Assembly: GCA_963772335.1 (NCBI GenBank)
Contig: CAVYXF010000005.1
Coordinates: forward strand, 124,001-188,000
DNA length: 64,000 nt
From: CAVYXF01 sp963772335
GTDB lineage: Bacteria; Pseudomonadota; Alphaproteobacteria; Rhizobiales; Rhodomicrobiaceae
Reading direction: 5' to 3'
This document shows, piece by piece, positions 57,273 through 64,000 of this stretch. How positions within the stretch are numbered: position 1 is the stretch's first letter; the number at the start of each line of letters is the position of its first letter. The position numbers and the translations under genes were made by a program. The notes beneath the pieces were generated by a model. It was given only the letters and a program-made list of their open reading frames with translations. It did no database searches and was not told the DNA's origin.

Positions 57273-58775
57273 ATGGTTGAGATGGTGCTTAAGGTTGTGA
57301 GCGTGTTCATAGGTTCGCCCGGTGGGCTTGAGCCCGAGCGTCGAGCTGCCAAAGGCATCGTTGAGGAAATCAACCAAAATCATGCTGAACATTGGGGATG
57401 CCACATAAAGCTCGTCGGCTGGGAAGCGACCTTACCCGGCTATAGCCGCGCACAATCACTTATCAATCAGGATCTGGATAAGTGTGATTATTTCATAGGG
57501 GTGGTATGGGATCATTGGGGCTCTAAACCCGATGACGGCGAAAGCGAATACACGTCGGGATTTCACGAGGAGTTTGAACGAGCGACAAAACGCTACAAAG
57601 ATGGGCTGATGAAAAACATCGCTCTGTTCTTCAAAGATATTCCAGAGAAGCAGCTGAAAGATCCCGGCGAGTCGTGCAAACAGGTGATTGCGTTTCGTCA
57701 AAAGTGCATCAAAGAGCGCAAGCCTTTATTCAAAACCTTTAATGAGGTGGCCGACTTTAACCAGCTTTTCAGGGCAAGCATCGAAGCAATCGGCTGGCGA
57801 GAATTTACAGAAGCTGCTGCAAGCGCCAGGGAATTAGCTGAACCGGAGCAGCCTGAACGTGTAGATGCTCGCATTTCAGATGCAGTTGAACCCCAGAGCA
57901 AGCTGATCGATGTAAATCCCTCGCGCTTTATCCGTGATTTGCTAGGTCGATCAAGTGAGTGGGAAGCAACTAACGCCTTCGAGATTGCCCGTATGCGGTT
58001 AATCGCCCTCAGCCTGAGCCGAGAGGGAAATGACACATCGTACTTAGGTAATCATGACGCAAATCTCCTTTTTAGGAAGCGGAAAGAATATGATTTTGAT
58101 GAAAAAGAGCGCATTGCGCTCGCAAATACAAGAATTGCTGGCTTTCATCATCAGAATGTCCCTCTCTGGAGTTGGCTCGCGCAGAATTCATCCGAATATA
58201 CTTTTCTGCGGCCCCGAATTTTATCCTTCTTTGGAGGAGAAACCGAGAAGATCAATTCAATTAAGGTGTTACAATGCGCCGGCCAAAGCACTCCTGTTTT
58301 AGGCGGGTCTTTTACGCGTGACGCGGCACTAAGTAACTGGCTCGTTGAGCGGCCGAGTGATGCATTATTTAGCGCCGCCGTTAACTTCTTGATTACCAAC
58401 GGGCAACATCAAGACGCAGAGATTATCGAAAATCTTATACCTCAGGTTATGTCGAACCGGAGGAGCGCATTGGTTGGCGCATACATTCATTTGCTTGCAT
58501 CAATCAATATCTCCGATGCGCTTGAGAAGCTCATAGAGTTCAATCCTGATTCATTGGAGCGCTTCACGGCGGATGCGATATTCGCGTCGCCGAGCTCGAT
58601 CCCCACATCCACAGCCCAGCAGCTGGTGGTCTTGAAATCGAACGCTATCAGGAAAGCTGCGGCAGCGCTGCTGAGCGACCGTCGCGCTTTTCCGTTGCCA
58701 TCGCGATGGGGCGTCCGTCAGACCAACGCCGCATCAGTCAACGACGACAGTCTCGTCCCAGAGCGCGCGGCCTGA
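57273..58775 (+). CDS. DUF4062-domain protein, possible defence gene
   Basis: 500 residues from ATG 57273 (AGGAAA about nine bases upstream). The N-terminal DUF4062 domain reads LKVVSVFIGSPGGLEPERRA, GYSRAQSLINQDLDKCDYFI, GVVWDHWGSKP and SGFHEEFERATKRYKDG, a Rossmann/TIR-like fold found in NLR-like and other presumed defence proteins. The remaining 300 residues look all-helical (HEAT/TPR-like). Base use is clearly less GC-rich than its neighbours, suggesting transfer. The last 14 codons run antisense over the end of the ABC exporter gene, so the natural C-terminus may be lost. Confidence 0.75.
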   Translation: MVEMVLKVVSVFIGSPGGLEPERRAAKGIVEEINQNHAEHWGCHIKLVGWEATLPGYSRAQSLINQDLDKCDYFIGVVWDHWGSKPDDGESEYTSGFHEEFERATKRYKDGLMKNIALFFKDIPEKQLKDPGESCKQVIAFRQKCIKERKPLFKTFNEVADFNQLFRASIEAIGWREFTEAAASARELAEPEQPERVDARISDAVEPQSKLIDVNPSRFIRDLLGRSSEWEATNAFEIARMRLIALSLSREGNDTSYLGNHDANLLFRKRKEYDFDEKERIALANTRIAGFHHQNVPLWSWLAQNSSEYTFLRPRILSFFGGETEKINSIKVLQCAGQSTPVLGGSFTRDAALSNWLVERPSDALFSAAVNFLITNGQHQDAEIIENLIPQVMSNRRSALVGAYIHLLASINISDALEKLIEFNPDSLERFTADAIFASPSSIPTSTAQQLVVLKSNAIRKAAAALLSDRRAFPLPSRWGVRQTNAASVNDDSLVPERAA

Positions 58776-60674
58776 GGCAAGCACCTCCTCAGGCGACAGC
58801 TCTGCAGCTGGCTCTTCGGCAAGCTCCTCGGCCCGGCGCGCGACCTGCTCCGCCTCGCGCTGGCGCGCCCACATGCCGGCATAGAGGCCCTGCTTGAGCA
58901 GCAGCTCGGCGTGGGTGCCGCGCTCGACGATGCGCCCGGCCTGGAGCACGATGATCTCGTCGGCATGGATGATGGTCGAGAGACGATGGGCGATCACCAG
59001 CGTGGTGCGGTTCTCCGCCACCCGGTCGAGCGCCCCCTGGATCTGCTTCTCGGTATAGCTGTCAAGTGCCGAGGTCGCCTCGTCCAGCATCAGAACCGGC
59101 GGCCCTTTGAGGATGGTCCGGGCAATGGCCACCCGCTGCTTCTCGCCGCCCGACAGCTTCAGCCCGCGCTCGCCGACCGGGGTCTTGTAGCCGTCGGGGA
59201 GCTGTTGGATGAAATCGTCGATCTGCGCCATTCGGGCGGCGGCCCGCACCTCCTCGTCGCTGGCCAAGGGACGCCCATAGCGGATGTTGTAACCGATGGT
59301 GTCGTTGAAGAGCACGGTGTCCTGCGGCACTATGCCGATCGCGGCGCGCAAGGAAGCCTGCTGCACCCGAGCGATGTCCTGGCCGTCGATGGTGATACGG
59401 CCCTCCTGCGGGGCATAGAAGCGGAACAAGAGACGCGAGATGGTCGACTTGCCCGCCCCTGACGGCCCAACAATGGCGACCATCTTGCCGGCTGGCACCT
59501 CGAAATCGATGCCTTTCAGGATCGGCCGCGTGGGCTCATAAGCGAAATGCACATTCTCGAAGCGGATGCGGCCGTCGCTCACCATCAGAGGCTGGGCGCC
59601 GGGCGCGTCGGTGATCTCCGGATCACGGTTTAGGAGCTCAAACATCGCTTCGATGTCGATCAGTCCCTGCTTCAGCTCGCGATAGACCATGCCGAGAAAG
59701 TTCAGCGGCACATAGAGCTGGATGAGCTGGGCATTGACCATGACGAAATCGCCCACGGTATGCGTACCGCTTGCTATGCCGCGAGCGGCGAGCAGCATGC
59801 ACAATGTCAGCCCCAGGGTGAAGATTGCCGACTGCCCGATATTGAGCCAGGAGAGCGAGACATAGCCCTTCATCGCACTGCGTTCATAGCGCTCCATCGA
59901 CTGATCGTAGCGCCGCGCCTCCCACGCCTCATTACCGAAATACTTCACCGTCTCGTAATTCAGGAGGCTGTCGACCGCCTTGGTATTGGCCTCAGTGTCG
60001 CTGTCGTTCCATTCGCGCCGGATGGCGATGCGCCACTCGCTGGCCTTGAAGGTGAAGGCGATGTAGGCCACCACGGTGCCAAGGATCACCAGTACGAACT
60101 CCCAGCCGAACAGATAGGCGACAATGCCGAGCACCAGCGCCAACTCCAGTGCGGTCGGCACCGAGTTCAAGATGCCCATGCGGATGATCAACTCGACCGC
60201 GGCGCGCCCGCGCTCGACGACACGGCTGAGGCCGCCGGTCTTGCGCTCCAGGTGAAAGCGCAGCGACAGCGCATGCAGATGCTCGAAGGTTTGGTTGGAG
60301 AGGCGCCGCACGGCATATTGCCCGACCCGGGTGAACAGCACGTCGCGGATCTGCTGCAGCACCATCATCATGACCCGGCCGACGCCATAGGCGATGATCA
60401 GCATGATCGGCACGATCGTCAGCGCGGTAATGAGGTCGTTGTGGTCGGCGGCGGTGAGCCAATCGACGGCATGCTTATAGGCGAAGGGCGTCACCACGGT
60501 GATGAGCTTGGCAAACACCAGCACCACGCCCGCCAGCACCACGCGGCGCTTAAGGTCCGGCCGGTCCTGCGGCCACACGAACGGCAGGAGCGAGCGCAGA
60601 ATGGAAAGGTGATCGGATTTTTTGGCTGGCTCGCCCGGAAGGGGCATGCCGGATCGCTGTGTGGAGCGCCTCAA
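58734..60674 (-). CDS. Atm1-type ABC half-exporter
   Basis: 646 residues, half-transporter with fused domains: six membrane helices (about 40-340; ERKTGGLSRVVERGRAAVEL is the Atm1-type glutathione-site region) and a nucleotide-binding domain with Walker A GPSGAGKST, signature LSGGEKQR, Walker B VLMLDEAT and the switch His in LVIAHRLSTI. Homodimeric Atm1/HMT1 proteins export glutathione-linked sulfur or heavy-metal species. Starts at ATG 60674 (60647 also possible). Its end overlaps the DUF4062 gene tail by 42 bases. Confidence 0.92.
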   Translation of the reverse strand: MRRSTQRSGMPLPGEPAKKSDHLSILRSLLPFVWPQDRPDLKRRVVLAGVVLVFAKLITVVTPFAYKHAVDWLTAADHNDLITALTIVPIMLIIAYGVGRVMMMVLQQIRDVLFTRVGQYAVRRLSNQTFEHLHALSLRFHLERKTGGLSRVVERGRAAVELIIRMGILNSVPTALELALVLGIVAYLFGWEFVLVILGTVVAYIAFTFKASEWRIAIRREWNDSDTEANTKAVDSLLNYETVKYFGNEAWEARRYDQSMERYERSAMKGYVSLSWLNIGQSAIFTLGLTLCMLLAARGIASGTHTVGDFVMVNAQLIQLYVPLNFLGMVYRELKQGLIDIEAMFELLNRDPEITDAPGAQPLMVSDGRIRFENVHFAYEPTRPILKGIDFEVPAGKMVAIVGPSGAGKSTISRLLFRFYAPQEGRITIDGQDIARVQQASLRAAIGIVPQDTVLFNDTIGYNIRYGRPLASDEEVRAAARMAQIDDFIQQLPDGYKTPVGERGLKLSGGEKQRVAIARTILKGPPVLMLDEATSALDSYTEKQIQGALDRVAENRTTLVIAHRLSTIIHADEIIVLQAGRIVERGTHAELLLKQGLYAGMWARQREAEQVARRAEELAEEPAAELSPEEVLASGRALWDETVVVD

Positions 60675-60982
60675 TTGTGTTCTCTCGAAAGATGAAAAGG
60701 CCCCGTGGGCCGCGCGGTTTAGTTTTATTCTAAAATGAGCGCCACAGGATAGTTTCGCAAGATTGGGATGAAAGAGGTGTCACGACGGCCTCGGACAAGG
60801 GGGGCCTGGGAGGGCGGTTCAGGCGGAGGTTCTAAAACTGCAGGATGGGCCGCCTTGGGCCAGGAGCGGTAATGGCCGTGGGACGATCAACCGCGAGAAT
60901 TGTCCTAGCGTCGTCGCTTCGCTGAGATGGCCTACTGACTGACGAGATAATTCGACAGTCTGACAGGTTTTTAGGAGCCCGG
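60675..60982. other. Intergenic, no gene recognised
   Basis: About 300 bases between the ABC exporter start and the end of the DUF2156-like gene. It should contain the exporter promoter. No clear terminator for the DUF2156-like gene is seen. Confidence 0.4.
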
Positions 60983-62056
60983 CTAACCCTGCGAGTTGCT
61001 GAACGACTTCGGAAGCGACAGGCGAATCGTGCACAATTTGTGCTCGGCAACAGGCCCCAATTTCCGCTTGAAGCGATCAAGACCTGCCGTTTCCGAACCG
61101 CCGATGCACATGCGCTGATAACCGCTCTCGTTCAGCATCCGCGCAATCTGAAACTGCATACGTTCCGCAAGGCCCTTCTCGTATGATCGATGAAGCGCGG
61201 CAACCACAGGCACGGGGTCTTCGACAGACCGCGGGCGTTCCCAGAGAGCGAAGCCGAGATATTCGCGCCGTCGAAGCAGGAAAAGACCGTCAAGGTTGCA
61301 GCGGTTTTTTACGCTGAATTCCGCAAGCCGGATGTAAGGGGCTATGATTTCGACGAGACAATCGTCGCCCGGTTCGCCAATGCCCAGCCTGATCAGCCGA
61401 CTGCTGACCCACGACTCCGCAATATCAACGATCGACAGCGCGATATCTGACCGTATTTCTGCGAGTGGGATGACCTGGAGATTGCCGGCATCGAATTTCT
61501 GCAGCTTGTTCCGAAAGCCTGCCAGCCCCGCGCCTTTCCGATCAGCCAGCGCTGAAATCGAGACATCGTAGGACGGGAAACGCCAGTCGAGGGTCTCTTC
61601 CTCGATACGCTGCAAGCGCATATTTCTCAACACGAAGTCGTCGCCGGTTTCGGCGCCGCTGAGAAGGGCATTCCATTGTTCGGCTTCGATTTTGGCGAGA
61701 CAGACATCGCTGAATTGAGCAAGGAAGCCGGGAGATTCGGCGAGCGTCGCGATCTGCAATCCAAGTTTGTACGCGGTGTCCGCGAACGGAAAGAATACGA
61801 GCAGACTTCCTTTAATATTGGGGTGACGCGCGCAGATGATCCCTCCATCATCGTGATCGATCACCCAAATATCCCCGCGCCCCGTCAGTGCGTAATAAAA
61901 GGCCGATTTGACGTAGGCGTCCTTGGACCGGCTCCGCGCGAGTCGTGCTTGGAGGCTGACGAAATTCTCATCTCTAAGTTTACGAATCCCTCCAGCACGA
62001 GCCGCTATAGCGGGTGCGTATTCTTCAGGAGTCTCCGGCTCGCAATTGAGCATCAT
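60983..62056 (-). CDS. DUF2156/GNAT-like protein
   Basis: 357 residues. The C-terminal third has a GNAT-like pattern: YLGFALWERPRSVEDPVPVV, AALHRSYEKGLAERMQFQIA, RMLNESGYQRMCIGGSETAG, LDRFKRKLGPV, as in DUF2156 and lysylphosphatidylglycerol-synthase C-terminal domains. No membrane segments. It follows the XRE regulator gene by three bases and is surely co-transcribed with it. Possible aminoacyl or acyl transferase; substrate unknown. Confidence 0.55.
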   Translation of the reverse strand: MMLNCEPETPEEYAPAIAARAGGIRKLRDENFVSLQARLARSRSKDAYVKSAFYYALTGRGDIWVIDHDDGGIICARHPNIKGSLLVFFPFADTAYKLGLQIATLAESPGFLAQFSDVCLAKIEAEQWNALLSGAETGDDFVLRNMRLQRIEEETLDWRFPSYDVSISALADRKGAGLAGFRNKLQKFDAGNLQVIPLAEIRSDIALSIVDIAESWVSSRLIRLGIGEPGDDCLVEIIAPYIRLAEFSVKNRCNLDGLFLLRRREYLGFALWERPRSVEDPVPVVAALHRSYEKGLAERMQFQIARMLNESGYQRMCIGGSETAGLDRFKRKLGPVAEHKLCTIRLSLPKSFSNSQG

Positions 62057-62059
62057 AAT

Positions 62060-62719
62060 TTAACGTCCCCGCCGTGAGTCCCAGATGTACCGGAACATAA
62101 ACCTGAAGGCATCTGAGAAGGGCTTGCTATCCACAACTGTAATCGTCTCTTTTGGTTCCCATTCTATTGCCGCCAGTTTTTCACCAAAAACCATGACGGG
62201 AATAAGATTACTTGAAGAATCAAGTTTAGTCAGCCGTCTGTACCAGCGCTCTGGCGCGATAAACGCCTTGGCTGTAGGAGAGCATAGAATTTTTTCTTCC
62301 AATCCCGCTGCCTGGAGCTTTGCAATATGCTCTTCGAGATAGCTTCCAACCGATTCTTCGGCATCCTCCTCTCTGACGCCGAAGATTAGAATATCGTTCA
62401 CGCCGGTTTTCTGTTGATGACGCGAGGCAGCAATATAGACCTCCTCCAGCAGCCGGCGATTTGCCCCCGGATTGTCGTCGTAATAGATGGTCGGCTCACG
62501 CAGGCGAACGCCTTCCTGAGCGAGGAATTCCACCTGCTTGCCCTCCAGGACGGTGCGTATGCGAGCGATGATGTCGATCGTTGGATTGCCAGTGTCCTTC
62601 TCGATCGCGGCAAGGGTGCTGCGGGAAATGCCGACCGCCTGCGCCAACTGCTCCTGCGTCCAGCCAAGCAGACCACGTGCAGCGCGAATTTGTCGGGATG
62701 AAATAACAAGGCTAGTCAT
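62060..62719 (-). CDS. XRE-family transcriptional regulator with C-terminal domain
   Basis: 219 residues from ATG 62719. HTH_3 at about 5-60: RQIRAARGLLGWTQEQLAQA, VGISRSTLAAIEKDTGNPTI. The C-terminal part (YDDNPGANRRLLEEVYIAAS; ITVVDSKPFSDAFRFMFRYI) resembles the effector-like C-terminal region of some XRE/TrmB-type regulators. The much longer upstream reading lacks similarity. Likely autoregulates and controls the partner gene. Confidence 0.85.
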   Translation of the reverse strand: MTSLVISSRQIRAARGLLGWTQEQLAQAVGISRSTLAAIEKDTGNPTIDIIARIRTVLEGKQVEFLAQEGVRLREPTIYYDDNPGANRRLLEEVYIAASRHQQKTGVNDILIFGVREEDAEESVGSYLEEHIAKLQAAGLEEKILCSPTAKAFIAPERWYRRLTKLDSSSNLIPVMVFGEKLAAIEWEPKETITVVDSKPFSDAFRFMFRYIWDSRRGR

Positions 62720-63231
62720 CGCTGGCCGTGCGGAATCGATTGTCAGGTAAACGGGCGCGGTACGGAGGAGGACATATTGCAGCTTCCTGACGAAATGTCC
62801 AGCCTGGGCGGACAAAATGAGTGACTGGCGAGGGAAATCCGTGGTAGTGTGGTTTTGCTGCAATGGGCGACGCAACTTCGCCGCAGCAACAGGCAAAGGG
62901 GTCCACGGCCACGCAAAAGCGGTCCCATTTGCTGACTGAGGTGGGCGCAAGGTCGATCTCAGAACCATTCGAAAGGGCGAGACCATGATAGATATCATCA
63001 AAGGCGTAGCGCGGCGCGCTGAAGGCGCTCGCTAGCTGTCCGCCGCAAGCGCAGCGGCGGGCTCGCCGAAGGCTGGACCTCTCGGCGAGAAGCTGCTCCC
63101 GCTCGCATCGGTCTGAATTTCGTTGAGATGCGCAGTCAGCCGGGTGATCTGGCTGAGAGCCGCCTCTTGTACTCTGACGGGCAGTGGAGCGCCCGGCGGA
63201 AGGCGGCCTGACTGCCGATTGCGAGGCCTTT

Positions 63232-63522
63232 ATGCGTCGCACCCTGATAGAGGTACTGACCTATCTGTCGCTTCTGGCGAGTATCGGCTCGTTCATGATA
63301 TCCGCCCTGCCGTTGCTGCCGGAGCTGGATTGCACGGCATGCGCACCCAGGAAGCAGGTGGAGCAACGGCCCGCTGGCCAATCCGGCGCTCAAACCGAGC
63401 CGGTTCGCCGCAAACACACGCCGACACGCAGAGAGATGCTGATCGCGATATGCTTCTTGGTGATCATCGGCGGGACGACTGGCATCGTCATCATCCGCTT
63501 GCTGCGCCAGCAGCGAAAATAA
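63232..63522 (+). CDS. Possible small membrane protein
   Basis: 96 residues from ATG 63232 (GAGG about seven bases upstream). Two hydrophobic segments, RTLIEVLTYLSLLASIGSFM and MLIAICFLVIIGGTTGIVII, are joined by a polar loop with TACAPRKQ. No family recognised. Confidence 0.45.
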   Translation: MRRTLIEVLTYLSLLASIGSFMISALPLLPELDCTACAPRKQVEQRPAGQSGAQTEPVRRKHTPTRREMLIAICFLVIIGGTTGIVIIRLLRQQRK

Positions 63523-63550
63523 TATGAGAATCGTGGATGAGCCACGACTC

Positions 63551-63577
63551 AAAAGCCCGCCAGCGTCGCTGGCGGGC
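63551..63577 (-). terminator. Strong hairpin, terminator on the minus strand
   Basis: GCCCGCCAGC-GTC-GCTGGCGGGC (63555-63577), a perfect 10-bp stem, followed on the minus strand by TTTT. It would end transcription coming from about 63.6-64 kb. Confidence 0.65.
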
Positions 63578-63663
63578 CCAGTCCCTTCTCCAGATACGCT
63601 GCGGAGTCCACGGCCAAGCGGTCCCACGGCATATCCCCATTCGAAAAGGGCTAAATGGAAAAG

Positions 63664-63972
63664 CTAGCAATATTCTGCGGAGATATTTTGCAGCCCAATC
63701 CTGCGCTTACAAACATTCATTATATACCTTGAATGGCGCATGAACCATGGGAAAGTTCGTCTCCTTGGGTGGGAATCGCAGCCGACGCAGGAAATTATTC
63801 GCGCCGCATGTCGTCGTCCGACTTTATGGCTCATCATCGAATGGCCGCTGTGCAGTGTCGGTCCAGGATGACACGCACAAGCCGTACCGCGGCAGGTAAA
63901 ACCGTGCTTTGGTCTGCAGTGGGCCATCAACGGAATAAGACGATCGACCTCTATTCCGCAAATCAAAGCCAA
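63664..63972 (-). CDS. Doubtful small ORF upstream of a terminator
   Basis: 102 residues (MALICGIEVDRLIPLMAHCR, PKHGFTCRGTACACHPG). Several Cys and His but no known domain or signal peptide. The terminator about 90 bases downstream on the same strand is its main support. Confidence 0.25.
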   Translation of the reverse strand: MALICGIEVDRLIPLMAHCRPKHGFTCRGTACACHPGPTLHSGHSMMSHKVGRRHAARIISCVGCDSHPRRRTFPWFMRHSRYIMNVCKRRIGLQNISAEYC

Positions 63973-64000
63973 TCCTGCAGCACCGAAATCAGCGGGATGT

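Overview
The window reads as chromosomal DNA of an alphaproteobacterium, most likely of the order Hyphomicrobiales (Rhizobiales). The basis is gene content and order: hisB-DUF2628-hisH-hisA-hisF beside hslVU, an alphaproteobacterial GTTC-N7-GTTC LexA box in front of ssb, a short-form psd, and several small secreted protein types common in that order. Housekeeping genes (gyrA, ssb, thrS, hisBHAF, hslVU, psd) are intact. Accessory genes between them are often frameshifted or cut by insertion sequences.

Layout. 0-3.7 kb: a minus-strand three-subunit xanthine-dehydrogenase/aldehyde-oxidase operon in which every subunit is frameshifted. 4.0-10 kb: an EamA permease behind a TPP riboswitch, then a complete ABC importer (ATPase, two permeases, binding protein) and a HAD phosphatase. 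10-16.3 kb: a gene graveyard holding remnants of aroA, an ECF sigma factor, a conserved hypothetical gene, a RecD/TraA-type helicase and a phage-type integrase, overlaid by IS481, IS110, IS5 and IS630 elements. 16.6-29 kb: OmpA-like protein, gyrA, ssb, small secreted proteins, a broken glyoxalase-family gene, an MFS exporter, thrS and an orphan TAXI binding protein. 29-36.4 kb: an IS5-type element with a passenger gene, small secreted proteins, a CadC/TPR-type regulator split by an IS1182 element, and a frameshifted CPBP membrane protease. 36.5-43.6 kb: a Gly/His-rich secreted protein, two exopolysaccharide-type genes that have lost catalytic motifs, an IS4 element, a LURP-one-like protein, and an fkbM-type methyltransferase split by an IS3 element with an exact 4-bp target duplication. 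43.6-50.3 kb: the his operon, with an arginase-family gene coupled between hisA and hisF and a Cas2/VapD-like gene on the opposite strand, followed by hslVU. 50.4-64 kb: a glutamate-receptor-like channel, a lone receiver protein, a TonB C-terminal protein, TetR, psd, GNAT, a gene-free structured stretch, a DUF4062 protein (possible defence gene), an Atm1-type ABC exporter, and an XRE regulator paired with a DUF2156-like protein.

The most interesting points are the arginase-like gene embedded in the his operon, the TPP riboswitch in front of an EamA permease, the adjacent kinase-like and deacetylase-like pseudoenzymes, and the structured non-coding stretch before the DUF4062 gene. Single-base frameshifts recur only in accessory genes. 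That fits genome decay, but local sequence error cannot be excluded without the reads.
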